A stretch of DNA of 64,000 bases from Ferriphaselus sp. R-1 (GTDB lineage: Bacteria; Pseudomonadota; Gammaproteobacteria; Burkholderiales; Gallionellaceae), in the NCBI RefSeq assembly GCF_000746095.1, contig NZ_JQKP01000001.1, forward strand, positions 1-64,000. The letters run 5' to 3'. The position numbers and the translations under genes were made by a program. The notes beneath the pieces are model-generated. The model had not been told where the DNA came from, ran no database searches, and saw only the letters and a program-made list of their open reading frames with translations. Below are positions 8,554-19,994 of this stretch, piece after piece (position 1 is the first letter of the stretch; each line of letters begins with the position of its first letter).

Positions 8554-8800
8554 CTGGAATATTCGGTTTGATGGTAAGTGCTGGGTCGCAACAGACCCAG
8601 AGACTGGCGAAGATGTATTATTTACCAGTCGGGAGGTGTTGATGGACTGGATTGTTAGGGAGGTCTTATTGCGTGAGCGAATCCGTCGAGCCATCCCAAG
8701 GCATCCGAAACCAAAGCCCCCCGAGGAGGATGAAACGGGGTCAGGGCAAGAGATGAACCGGTCCGAAGAACCCCAGAAGCAACCGAAAACCGCACCTTGA
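8543..8800 (+). CDS. Small hypothetical protein coupled to the mob accessory gene
   Basis: 85-aa protein whose start overlaps the end of the previous gene by 11 bases, which argues that it is translated. The N-terminal 60 residues look folded (WNIRFDGKCWVATDPETGED, then a helix ending in RERIRRAIPRH). The tail is a disordered stretch rich in Pro, Glu and Lys. No family recognised. Its place in the mob operon suggests a role in transfer or its control. Confidence 0.55.
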   Translation: MVDDWNIRFDGKCWVATDPETGEDVLFTSREVLMDWIVREVLLRERIRRAIPRHPKPKPPEEDETGSGQEMNRSEEPQKQPKTAP

Positions 8801-9055
8801 CCGATGATTTTGCTGGGTGCGTTGCTTCAAATGATGGCTGTGAAAAACATCACAACCTTGGAACGATGTTGTAAGGCAGGAGGTGGACCACGCCAGTCGC
8901 AGAGATAAAATGGCTACCTTTCTGAAAAAGTGGCTAATCTTCAACCCCAGTTCATATCCGCCTTATAAATATCGGAATTTCCCAACTCCACTGGCAGGCA
9001 CAAACAAATGAAGTTGAGAACCTGCCAAAGTAGTCCTTAACGTGAGAGCACTACT

Positions 9056-9229
9056 CTAATGATAGTAGCCAGAACATTTTGGAGTGCCCGCAGGTTTTGC
9101 GTGACACGCCCCTGTCACTCCGTTATTGCCCTTACAAGCACAGCTATAACAAAGAAGTTTACCGCACTTATTACATTTCTTTGGTGAAGCTGTACTGTTC
9201 CCACAACCTTGGCATTTTACGGTAGCCAT
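9056..9229 (-). CDS. 57-aa zinc-ribbon protein
   Basis: A short frame with nine cysteines arranged in ribbon-like pairs: CQGC at 6-9, CNKC at 19-22, CYSCAC at 27-32, then single Cys residues at 42 and 52. The CxxC spacing suggests one or two zinc sites. It has an excellent ribosome site (GGAGGGG, as for the relaxase gene) and ends with TAG at 9056-9058. It lies 84 bases downstream of the nuclease-like gene on the same strand, so the two may form an operon. The family is not recognised. The dense cysteine pattern and ribosome site make a chance frame unlikely. Confidence 0.65.
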   Translation of the reverse strand: MATVKCQGCGNSTASPKKCNKCGKLLCYSCACKGNNGVTGACHAKPAGTPKCSGYYH

Positions 9230-9313
9230 TATCCCCTCCGTTTTTCCCTATCAATAATTGCACCATCTCGATTAATAACTTCATGATAATCAGATGGATG
9301 CCCATAATGTCAA

Positions 9314-9844
9314 TTAACTACTTCCTTTTGTGGCCATCGCATACAGTTGGATTGTTCTGGCTGTATCATCCGTAAAGTATTGCCGATTATTTGAGTGAAA
9401 CTTGGCGATTTCTGTTAATAAATCAGGGAAGTACCAAATCTCAACGCCACAAGCCTTTGCTTTTATTCGTGCTTCGTCTGTCGCTCCCCATGTTACGATA
9501 ACTCTTGAATAGTTGCCATTCTCATAACCGTAATTCCTAAGTTCATCCAGAACTTCAGGGACTTCAAACTTGCGTTGGATGAAGTAATCCAGCGTTCTCC
9601 GTTGACCTGCTGCCTTTACTCGATCTTTTAAGTCTGCCGTTGAGAAGGCTTTTGTGGTGAGTTTTGAATAACTCCCAGAGATAGATACTCCACATTCAAT
9701 GTGGTAACGACTGATTTCAGGATTTCGCGTATCTACTGCCAATAGGTCTATTTCATATTGACCTTGGCATTTGAGGTTAGGAATAGTAAACCATCCCTTT
9801 ACATATCGGCAGTAAGACTCGACTATTTTTTCAGTCGTTTCCAT
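9314..9844 (-). CDS. PD-(D/E)xK nuclease-like conserved hypothetical protein
   Basis: 176-aa protein with the layout of a small PD-(D/E)xK fold: helix 1 with E9 (KIVESYCRY), the GWFT turn, strand 2 with D33 (EIDLLAVD) and strand 3 with E50 (YHIECGVS). The usual lysine two residues after that Glu is Gly here (ECG), so the core is variant: the lysine may come from elsewhere (K61), or the protein may not cut DNA. The C-terminal half is well ordered (VIVTWGATDEARIKAKACGVEIW, FTDDTARTIQLYAMA). A GGAG site lies 5 bases before the ATG. AT-rich composition marks it as cargo. A solo restriction or defence role is possible but unproven. Confidence 0.6.
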   Translation of the reverse strand: METTEKIVESYCRYVKGWFTIPNLKCQGQYEIDLLAVDTRNPEISRYHIECGVSISGSYSKLTTKAFSTADLKDRVKAAGQRRTLDYFIQRKFEVPEVLDELRNYGYENGNYSRVIVTWGATDEARIKAKACGVEIWYFPDLLTEIAKFHSNNRQYFTDDTARTIQLYAMATKGSS

Positions 9845-9968
9845 ATATACTCCATTTCACTATTGATTCGCGGAGCAGATAATACGCTGGTATCAGGATT
9901 TGTTTCAATCGAGCCCAGCCAAAATAGTGGGGAAGATATTGTTGCGAACCTCTCACACGCGAGGGGCG

Positions 9969-11486
9969 TCAAAATGGCTCCCCATCAATAATGTGTAATA
10001 TATAACTCGACTCGGTCGGCGTTATAGGCTTCGTTACTTCCGCCTCTGCCTTTGGTTTGAGCGATATAGCAGAATATCTTTTTCGGATAGATTTCCCCCC
10101 CTTGCTACCCCGCCTTTGCTCGGTGTCGAACTCGAAGCGGTTGCGTAACCCCTTCCAAAACATTTCCACCCCTAATGGTTTTCGCTGTGCGTTCTCGCAC
10201 CAGTCCGAATACGCCTGATAGATTTCGTCGTTCGCAGTCCAGACAGTAGCGGAGGCGTGAATACCTTCCTCTTCGGTCCAAGCCAGCACGGAGTCGCTTT
10301 CGATACGCATTGTTTGTTTCTGTAAGCGTATGACCTCGGGCAACTCTGCGTCAGGCAGCATTCGCCCCCTCCTGACAATACGCACCGCACCTACAAGCAT
10401 CCAGTCGAGCACGATGTGTAACTCATTCTCGATGATTTTCTTGTCGAGGTCGGGGATACGATGCTCTTCGGCGATTTGAACCCTCCAAGGCACAAATATT
10501 ATCCGTCGCCATACCCCGTCGGACTTGTCCGCTATGTGCGGGACATTGTTCGACGAAATCAGCCATTTGGCTCGGGAGCGATAAGACCGAACGGCTTTGT
10601 CATATTTCCTGTCGATGTCCACCCCGTTTCCGGTTGTCAACGATTTGAATATCTCCTCGTCGAACTTCGTGTTGGCAACTTCGTCAACAAGCACAAGCGA
10701 TGCCCCTATTAGTGGTTCAAGGGCAAACCTCTCGGACAGCCTGTCCAATCTCAGTCGGCAAGACTGCCGATGGATGGCTTCGATAACCTCCATAAGCACT
10801 CCTTTCCCATTTGCCCCTTTTCCGACGAACCATCCCACCACGCCGTGGTTCTCGCTGAGCAAGGTTTGCCCGCACAACTCCTGAACCACTGCCCTAATAT
10901 GTATGTCGGGAATAGACGCACAAAGAAACTGCCCGAAAAGACTTTGGGATGGGACAGGGCTTGGTGTGTATCGCCCTGAGTCGGTCGAGTGGCTGAGTGT
11001 GGCCTTGATGACATAATCCACCCCATATTCAGGGGCGGGTGGAACAACTCGAATGCTTCCGTCTTGCTGGATACAGAGATACCCCCCAAGGGTGGGAATG
11101 ACTGGAAGTCTGGCGTATTCAGGGATAGGGCGGGTCAGGCGAAGGCGGTCAGAGGCATAGTTCCAAAGAGCGCTTGCCGTGTTGGATGTTGCCTTGTCGG
11201 GGTGGTTTCTGTCCAGCCACTCTGTGACGATTGCCTTGCCCTTTTCAGGCGGGACATATTCCCAGCAGAAGTTGCCCCACTGATAGATACAGCCCGAATC
11301 TGCTGGGCTTTCTGCTTTCATAGCCCACGGACTCGTGAACTGTTGATTCGGGGCAGATAAGATTTGGTCTGCGAAAATCTTATCGAGCGTGGGTTGCTTC
11401 ACCTGATTGGCGGGGGAGGTTTTCGACCTTGTTGAGTTATTGGATGCGGTGGGTCGAGCACCGGCTGATTTCGGGTTAAATGCCAT
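9969..11486 (-). CDS. SF3 helicase, phage P4/D5 type (replication protein of the element)
   Basis: 505-aa protein with an N-terminal D5_N-like region (about residues 65-120, YQWGNFCWEYV onward) and a superfamily 3 helicase core. Walker A is at 222-229 (GKGANGKG), Walker B at 264-269 (LVLVDE), motif C at 307-314 (KWLISSNN), and a likely arginine finger at R327/R328. Such proteins open the origin and unwind DNA in satellites, plasmids and integrative elements. No Toprim or zinc-ribbon primase domain is visible, so priming must come from the host or be absent. AGGAAAA precedes the start. It lies downstream of the ribbon-helix-helix-like gene, with the iteron field further upstream. Confidence 0.85.
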   Translation of the reverse strand: MAFNPKSAGARPTASNNSTRSKTSPANQVKQPTLDKIFADQILSAPNQQFTSPWAMKAESPADSGCIYQWGNFCWEYVPPEKGKAIVTEWLDRNHPDKATSNTASALWNYASDRLRLTRPIPEYARLPVIPTLGGYLCIQQDGSIRVVPPAPEYGVDYVIKATLSHSTDSGRYTPSPVPSQSLFGQFLCASIPDIHIRAVVQELCGQTLLSENHGVVGWFVGKGANGKGVLMEVIEAIHRQSCRLRLDRLSERFALEPLIGASLVLVDEVANTKFDEEIFKSLTTGNGVDIDRKYDKAVRSYRSRAKWLISSNNVPHIADKSDGVWRRIIFVPWRVQIAEEHRIPDLDKKIIENELHIVLDWMLVGAVRIVRRGRMLPDAELPEVIRLQKQTMRIESDSVLAWTEEEGIHASATVWTANDEIYQAYSDWCENAQRKPLGVEMFWKGLRNRFEFDTEQRRGSKGGKSIRKRYSAISLKPKAEAEVTKPITPTESSYILHIIDGEPF

Positions 11487-11559
11487 TATTTTTCCTTTCG
11501 TGTTATGTAGGCGATACGCCCTCCTTTGTTGAGTTGAAACTGGATATTTCTGGTGTCAG

Positions 11560-11847
11560 TTATTTGCCGACAGGAATGCCGATAGGCAACTGGTCGGGTT
11601 GACGAAGCCACGCCGAAATCAACTCCCTTGTGGCTTCACTCGTGTTCAGTCCTCGTGCCTCCGCTTCCCGCTCAAACTGCTCCATCAGCACAGGTTGAAT
11701 GCGGACAAATAAAATCCGACTTTTTTGAGTGGATTTCCCTGTGCCAAGATAGGCGGGCAACGGGTGCTGGTCTCGCTCCCGTGCTTCGACATACCGCTTC
11801 CACGCTGTGGTTTTATGCTCTTCGTTGTTGAGATTGGTTTTCTCCAT
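11560..11847 (-). CDS. Ribbon-helix-helix-like small protein, probable element regulator
   Basis: 95-aa protein. The C-terminal half has a ribbon-helix-helix look: a strand (RILFVRIQPV), helix A (LMEQFEREAEARGL), a turn (NTSEA), then helix B (TRELISAWLR). The N-terminal half is charged and may be disordered. It has an AGGAAAA ribosome site. Upstream is a good promoter overlapped by an inverted repeat, which fits autoregulation. It is probably cotranscribed with the helicase 73 bases downstream, so it may control copy number or replication. Alternatively it could aid relaxosome assembly, as some RHH proteins do. Confidence 0.65.
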   Translation of the reverse strand: MEKTNLNNEEHKTTAWKRYVEARERDQHPLPAYLGTGKSTQKSRILFVRIQPVLMEQFEREAEARGLNTSEATRELISAWLRQPDQLPIGIPVGK

Positions 11848-11865
11848 GATTTTTCCTTTCAGTAA

Positions 11866-11926
11866 ATGAGACAGGCTTGAATGCCTGTGTCATACACGTA
11901 CATATCAAATGGAAAGCATTTGTCAA
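11866..11926 (-). promoter_or_regulatory. Promoter with overlapping operator-like inverted repeat
   Basis: On the minus strand TTGACA (11921-11926), a 16-base spacer and TATGTA (11899-11904) form a promoter for the ribbon-helix-helix-like gene. Just downstream, ATGAGACAGGC at 11866-11876 and GCCTGTGTCAT at 11883-11893 form an 11-bp inverted repeat with one mismatch that covers the expected start site. This is a natural operator for the encoded regulator. Confidence 0.65.
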
Positions 11927-11987
11927 CGCCTGAAAATGTAAAAAAGTGTAAATAATCATCGGATAAAACCAACCATCTCTCTACACA

Positions 11988-12240
11988 GGTGGCACGGGGT
12001 AAAACTCGTAGCCTGTGGCAGAGGGGCTGGGCGGGAGCCTATGTGGGGTCTGGATTTGCTCCGAATGGCACAAGTGGCACAGGAGGCACAGGGGGAAATA
12101 AGGTGTAAGGGGTGAAGCGGGTGGGGGTATAAAGAGAAGCGGCAAAACTACCTGTGCCACTCGTGGCACCTGTGAAAGTGAGAGAGGGGGCGGGTTTCAG
12201 GCTGGCTTGGGTAATCGGAGTGCTTGTGGCACTCGTGCCA
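11988..12240. repeat. Iteron-like GTGGCAC repeat field, candidate origin of replication
   Basis: The heptamer GTGGCAC or its complement recurs through a gene-free stretch: 11989-11995; a degenerate copy near 12015-12021; three copies in 9-base steps at 12064-12090 (AATGGCACA, AGTGGCACA, GGAGGCACA); a perfect palindromic pair GTGCCAC-tc-GTGGCAC at 12154-12169; and GTGGCAC-tc-GTGCCA at 12226-12240. Direct steps plus palindromes next to a P4-type helicase gene resemble an iteron origin. A control region for the integrase is the alternative. Confidence 0.6.
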
Positions 12241-12256
12241 TTACCAGCGTTGCCGA

Positions 12257-13789
12257 TTACCCCTTCTTGTTTTTTGCGAGAGCCTTGTTTCGTTCTGCCA
12301 CTAGTGGTTTGCGGGCAACTGCGCTTGCTTTTATCTCACATAAGCGTGTTAGTTCAGGTAGGAAGTGGTGTTTGGGATGTGTCAGCGAATCTGGGGTGAT
12401 ACACAGATACTGTAAGTGTGGATGAACCCACTCGGTCAGTGATTTGAGCGTAAAGCGTTGCCCGTAATCGGATGAGTTGGTGGTTTCATATTCGTGCCCG
12501 ACATATTGGCAACGCACCTCTTCCGATACGCCCTTTTCCTTTAACAGGCTGTTGGATGTCTTGCGGAATGAGTGAAACACTTTCTGGCTATCACTGATAT
12601 TCAGCGTGTCGAGATATTTACCAAAGCGTTCGCTGGGGGTGTTGCTGAACTTGCCAAAGCGGTCGGCAGTGAGATAGGGGAATAGCATTGTGCCGAAGCC
12701 CTTGGCATCCTCCACATAATCCAGAAAGCCCAATTCGATGAGAGTGGGGTGGATGGGGACGTTCCGTTTCGATGCATCGGTTTTGACGCTCTTGTAATCC
12801 TCGTCGTTGATTGAGATAGCCCAGATTCCGTCCACACAGACAATGTCCGTAATGGCAAGTTGGCACAACTCCTCAATGCGTCCGCCAGTATAAAGCCCCA
12901 GTAAGGGTAGCCAATAGTCGTCTGGCTTGGGACGGGCTTTGAGGTTTTCGGGCGAGAAGATGCTGGTCAACTCGTCTGTTGAGAATGGTTGATACGCCGT
13001 CTCGGCGCGGCACTTTTTCTCGTCTTTCTTTGTAAAGACCTTGTGCCCACGGGCGGGGTTGCTCCCTTCTGGATAGGCACCCGATGATATGGCGACCTCA
13101 AACAATCCGCCCAGAGCGGCGAGATATTTATTCTGGATGGTGCGGTCGCTAATGCCTTTGTGTTTCAGGTCGTCGATATAGTCGCCTATGTCTTGCCTAC
13201 CAAGCTGTCGAATGGGGTAATGGGGCGTGTTCTTGCGATTCTTGACCCACTCGGCAAAGTTGTCGAGATTATTGCGATATTCGTAGAGGGTTTTCTCCTT
13301 CAACTTGTCCCGCTTGCGGGTGGAGAAGCGTTGAATCATTTCTTTCAGTGTCATTCCCCCCGCTTCGGGTTGGGGAGGGGGAATGTGGGCTGGTGCCCGA
13401 GGAGTGATTTTTGCTGGGGAGACAGTGCTGAGATTCATTTTCGTCAGCAACTGATACACCCCATCTACATCGGATGGGGTGTTGATATTCTTAATCTCCA
13501 TGCCATTGGGCAAAAGGACATCAAACTTGGGCTTCGACCCAGAGGATTCTAGGCGGTTGAGTAAATCGTTAAAACTGTTAGGGTCGTTGGGATTGAATGC
13601 CATAGTTGAGCAGCCCGTTCTGTATTGGGCGATTATGGCAGAAATCTGGACTGATTTGAGTTTCGCCAATCTCGGCGACTTGGTGCCGAGTGAAAATCGA
13701 CGCTCTTTTCGTAGACCGTTTTCGAGATACTGAATGCGGTAGTAATAAATCCCGTGGCGGGATTGGATGGTGTAAGCTGGCAACTTCAT
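12257..13789 (-). CDS. Tyrosine recombinase / integrase
   Basis: 510-aa site-specific recombinase. Residues 1-60 look like an arm-type DNA-binding strand region, 145-240 like the SAM-like core-binding domain, and 265-450 the catalytic domain. Catalytic residues can be placed: R304 (GGRIEEL), a lysine near 336-341 (VKTDASKRNVPIH), H406 and R409 (HSFRK), H432 (VGHEYE) and the nucleophile Y442 (SSDYGQ). It starts 89 bases from the intact tRNA-Ser, the usual place for an integrase that targets that tRNA. GGGGAAA precedes the start. It would catalyse integration at and excision from the tRNA 3' end. No separate excisionase gene was found. Confidence 0.92.
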   Translation of the reverse strand: MKLPAYTIQSRHGIYYYRIQYLENGLRKERRFSLGTKSPRLAKLKSVQISAIIAQYRTGCSTMAFNPNDPNSFNDLLNRLESSGSKPKFDVLLPNGMEIKNINTPSDVDGVYQLLTKMNLSTVSPAKITPRAPAHIPPPQPEAGGMTLKEMIQRFSTRKRDKLKEKTLYEYRNNLDNFAEWVKNRKNTPHYPIRQLGRQDIGDYIDDLKHKGISDRTIQNKYLAALGGLFEVAISSGAYPEGSNPARGHKVFTKKDEKKCRAETAYQPFSTDELTSIFSPENLKARPKPDDYWLPLLGLYTGGRIEELCQLAITDIVCVDGIWAISINDEDYKSVKTDASKRNVPIHPTLIELGFLDYVEDAKGFGTMLFPYLTADRFGKFSNTPSERFGKYLDTLNISDSQKVFHSFRKTSNSLLKEKGVSEEVRCQYVGHEYETTNSSDYGQRFTLKSLTEWVHPHLQYLCITPDSLTHPKHHFLPELTRLCEIKASAVARKPLVAERNKALAKNKKG

Positions 13790-13878
13790 TGATTTCCCCG
13801 GATAGGGACCCCAATTAGTGCCACCGACTGCGAAACAGGGTATGAGTTATTGCTATGAAATCAAAAGGATGGGTGATT

Positions 13879-13969
<91 letters not shown>

Positions 13970-13980
13970 GAGGGGGCGCA

Positions 13981-15414
13981 TTCTATCAGCAAGTTGAAAG
14001 GTTCGCGAGATTTGTTCGCCGACTTGGAGCACTCGGTCTGCTAGGGCTGCTGGCCTTGACGCTGTCCGCGTGCGAAGAGCCGAAGCCCGTCGCATTGCCG
14101 GCGTGGCAGCAGGGGCTGGTGGTGGTGGTGCCGAGTGAGGAGGCGGGCGAGGAAGCGGGGTTCGAGCGCGAACTGGTCGGCTTGTTCGCGCAGCAGTTGC
14201 AGTTGCCCGTCAGGTTGATCAGTGCCTCTCCCGATCAGGGTGCAGACATTCTGCAAGCGCGGCGGGCGCACTTTGCCGCGACTGGCATGAGTCGTAACGA
14301 GGAATCCACCTTCCACTTTGGTCCGGTGTATCGCACGACGCAGTTTCAGGTCGTGTGCGGAGCGGAACTTCCACCTGAAGTCAGTCATCTGGTCGATCTG
14401 CCCCTAGCGGTCGTGGCGGGCTCGGTGGAAGAGTCTGCCTTACTGGCGGCGCGGCAGAAGCAGCCTACCCTGCAATGGGCATCGCGCACTGATGCGACCA
14501 TGCCCGAATTGCTGACGCAGGTCGCCGAGGGTGCGGCAGTTTGCACGGTCGTCGATGCGGATCAATTCAAGAGCCTGATCTTGTTGTATCCCGGCCTCAA
14601 TCCCATGTTCAATCTGGGCGCACCGGTACAACAGGTGTGGGTGACACCGGCAGATGCGGCACCTGAGCTGCTCACCAGGATGGAAGAGTTCTTCGCTGGC
14701 ATCCAGCGTGACGGGACATTGAGGAACTTGCTCGACCGACATTTCGGTGACCGCAAACGCGGCATCGAGCCCAGTGAAGCGGCAGATCTGCTGGCAGCGG
14801 TGGAGACGGAGCTGCCGCGCTACCGAAAACTGTTTGAGGAAGCCGGGCGGATCAGCGGTCTGGATTGGCATTTGATCGCGGCCATCGCTTTCCACGAATC
14901 GAAGTGGGACCCGCAGGCGACCTCGCCGACCAATGTGCGCGGCATGATGATGCTGACCGAAGATACGGCAGAGCGCATGGGAGTGCGTGACCGGCTCAAC
15001 CCCCGCCAGAGCATCCGCGCCGGTGCCAAGTATCTAAAGCTGCTCAAGAGCCGACTGCCGGATTCCATCGCAGAGCCGGACCGCACCTGGTTCGCGCTGG
15101 CTGCCTACAATCAGGGTGCTGCGCATCTGGAAGATGCGCGCGTCCTGGCGCAGCGGCGCGGGCTCAATCCCGACCTTTGGGTGGATGTGAAGTCAGTGTT
15201 CCCGTTGCTGGCCGAACCGGAATACTTCGAGACCCTGAAGTTCGGCCATGCGCGCGGTGGAGAGGCTGTGTTCCTGGTGGAGCAGATCCGGGACTATATC
15301 CAGATACTTCGGGCGCGGACGGCGGTTGCCAAGGATGAGGAGGTCGAGCCCTCCATCCTGCACAGCTACTTCCATCCGTTCGAAGGTATGCCCAGGCTGC
15401 TGGGCATACTCTAG
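13981..15414 (+). CDS. mltF: MltF-like lytic transglycosylase (solute-binding domain plus SLT domain)
   Basis: Lipoprotein-type protein with a hydrophobic signal and lipobox ending LTLSAC (Cys at about 14071-14073). A family 3 solute-binding domain follows (VVVPSEEAGEEAGFERELVG onward). The C-terminal SLT catalytic domain carries the glutamate in AIAFHESKWDPQA, plus the GMMMLTEDTAERMGV and AAYNQGAAH motifs. MltF cleaves peptidoglycan glycan strands and makes 1,6-anhydro ends at the outer membrane. The start is unresolved: between the tRNA-Ser 5' end and the signal sequence there is no in-frame ATG, GTG or TTG. The only in-frame ATG (13855) would place the tRNA antisense inside the protein. 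The coordinate given is the first plausible codon after the tRNA. Confidence 0.85.
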   Translation, partial: FYQQVERFARFVRRLGALGLLGLLALTLSACEEPKPVALPAWQQGLVVVVPSEEAGEEAGFERELVGLFAQQLQLPVRLISASPDQGADILQARRAHFAATGMSRNEESTFHFGPVYRTTQFQVVCGAELPPEVSHLVDLPLAVVAGSVEESALLAARQKQPTLQWASRTDATMPELLTQVAEGAAVCTVVDADQFKSLILLYPGLNPMFNLGAPVQQVWVTPADAAPELLTRMEEFFAGIQRDGTLRNLLDRHFGDRKRGIEPSEAADLLAAVETELPRYRKLFEEAGRISGLDWHLIAAIAFHESKWDPQATSPTNVRGMMMLTEDTAERMGVRDRLNPRQSIRAGAKYLKLLKSRLPDSIAEPDRTWFALAAYNQGAAHLEDARVLAQRRGLNPDLWVDVKSVFPLLAEPEYFETLKFGHARGGEAVFLVEQIRDYIQILRARTAVAKDEEVEPSILHSYFHPFEGMPRLLGIL

Positions 15415-15457
15415 CTGGCTGCTGGCGCGGGCTCAGCCTGCTTGTTCGTGGTGCGTC

Positions 15458-18351
<2,894 letters not shown>

Positions 18352-18353
18352 GG

Positions 18354-19907
18354 CTAGAACTGGAAGTAGAGGAAGTCGCGCACCCGCGACAGGAAGGACA
18401 GCGACAGCACGAAGGCCAGTGCGGTCAGCCAGGCGTACACCGGATGGAAGCGCCAGCGCAGACGGGTCTCGGTCAGCGCCTCACCGTCCAGTACCGGGCG
18501 GAAGCCGCGCATCATTTGCTGCACATTGGGCAGCAGCCAGACGATCATCAGGCCGAGCAAGATGAGGATCAGTGCGCGATCACCGTTCACCTTGGATAGC
18601 GGAGCCAGGCCGTTCATCGCTACCCCGGCGAGCCAGTCGGGATGGCTCTCGTGCAGCGAGTACCACGCCGACTCCGACAGCGAAAGCCCATTCTGCCCAG
18701 CCATGCCGGCCAGGATGGAGAGCGCCGAAGCGAAATTCTCGGCGCGGAAGAACACCCAGGCCACCACCACCGCCAAGAAGGTCAGCAGCACCGACAGGAT
18801 GCGCACCAGTCCGCCGCCCTCACCCAGCCCCAGCTTGCCGCGCAGTGCCCGCCAGCTGTGGTTGATGGCCAGATACAGGCCATGCAGCCCGCCCCAGACC
18901 ACGAAAGTCCAACCAGCTCCGTGCCACAGTCCGCCGAGCAGCATCGTCACCATCATATTCAGATGGCGCCGAGCTGGGCCGCGCCGATTGCCACCCAGCG
19001 GGATGTAAAGATAGTCGCGCAGGAAGCGCGACAGGGTCATGTGCCAGCGTCGCCAGAAATCGATGATGCTAGCGGCCCGGTAGGGGGAGTTGAAGTTCAA
19101 GGGCAGCCGGACGTTGAACATCAGCGACAGGCCGATGGCCATGTCCGAGTAGCCGGAGAAATCGAAATACAGTTGCAGCGCATAGCTGAGTGCGCCTATC
19201 CAGGCCTCGAACACGGAGGGCGCACCGCCCGCGCTGGCCGCCGCGAAGATGGGGCCGGGGAACTCCGCCAGCGAGTCGGCCAGCAACACCTTTTTGGCCA
19301 AGCCAAGCACGAAGATGGTTAGCCCCAGGGCGAAGTTCTCGCCGTGGAACTTGAAGGTCGCCGGGCGGGCAAACTGAGGCATCATCTCTTTGTGATGCAG
19401 CACCGGGCCAGCGATCAGGTGGGGAAAGTAAGTGACGAACAGCAAGTAGTGGGCAAAGTTGTACTCCTTCACCTCGCCGCGCCAGGTATCCACCAGGAAG
19501 GCGATCTGGGTGAAAGTGAAGAAGGAAATGCCCAGCGGCAGGATGATCTTGTTGACTTCCCAAGCGGTTCCGGCTACTTCGTTGAGGTTGCTGACGAAGA
19601 AATTGGCGTACTTGAAATAGGCTAGCAGCAGCAGGTTCGCCGCGATGGCGACCACCAGCACCCGCTTCTGGGTGGCGCGCTCGTGCCGGACACCGGCCTT
19701 GGCGATCCAGGTGCCGAAGGTGTAGTTGGCGACGATGGACAGCAGCAGCAGCCCGACGTAGGCCGGATTCCAGTAGCCGTAGAAGAACAGTGAGGCGAAG
19801 GCCAGCCAGGCGGTGGCCAGCGTCTGGCCGGAGCGGGCCAGCCAGAAGAACCCGAGCAGGACGACGGGCAGGAAAATGAAGATGAAGGTATAGGAGTTGA
19901 ACAGCAT
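18354..19907 (-). CDS. MBOAT family O-acyltransferase (AlgI/DltB-like)
   Basis: 517-aa multi-pass inner-membrane protein. The MBOAT signature is clear: YFDFSGYSDMAIGLSLMFN, then DFWRRWHMTLSRFLRDYLYIPLGGNRRG, and the catalytic-histidine motif LLGGLWHGAGWTF. Family members take an acyl group from the cytoplasm and move it across the membrane to a periplasmic acceptor. The length matches AlgI-type proteins. It lies between a carbamoyltransferase and an SGNH protein on the same strand, forming a three-gene module for O-acylation/carbamoylation of a secreted or surface glycan. No alginate genes are nearby. Confidence 0.9.
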   Translation of the reverse strand: MLFNSYTFIFIFLPVVLLGFFWLARSGQTLATAWLAFASLFFYGYWNPAYVGLLLLSIVANYTFGTWIAKAGVRHERATQKRVLVVAIAANLLLLAYFKYANFFVSNLNEVAGTAWEVNKIILPLGISFFTFTQIAFLVDTWRGEVKEYNFAHYLLFVTYFPHLIAGPVLHHKEMMPQFARPATFKFHGENFALGLTIFVLGLAKKVLLADSLAEFPGPIFAAASAGGAPSVFEAWIGALSYALQLYFDFSGYSDMAIGLSLMFNVRLPLNFNSPYRAASIIDFWRRWHMTLSRFLRDYLYIPLGGNRRGPARRHLNMMVTMLLGGLWHGAGWTFVVWGGLHGLYLAINHSWRALRGKLGLGEGGGLVRILSVLLTFLAVVVAWVFFRAENFASALSILAGMAGQNGLSLSESAWYSLHESHPDWLAGVAMNGLAPLSKVNGDRALILILLGLMIVWLLPNVQQMMRGFRPVLDGEALTETRLRWRFHPVYAWLTALAFVLSLSFLSRVRDFLYFQF

Positions 19908-19994
19908 CAGTCGTTCGCCCGGGCAGTGGCTGAGCCGACGAACTGCAGCGTCCTGTCATCCATGGTGCTCACCTGCCGCTTCTCGGCCTGGGCA

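Noticed and set aside
8741-8944. 67-aa minus-strand frame after the mob accessory genes
   Set aside because: Overlaps a better supported gene, lacks a ribosome site and shows no family; 8801-9055 is left as gene-free.
9969-11486. Full primase-helicase annotation for the island replication gene
   Set aside because: Only the D5_N-like and SF3 helicase parts are visible; no Toprim, AEP or zinc-binding primase motif was found.
19908-19994. Possible tiny gene between the carbamoyltransferase and MBOAT genes
   Set aside because: Related clusters can hold a ~50-aa protein here, but only a frame of about 20 codons is open; too short to support.
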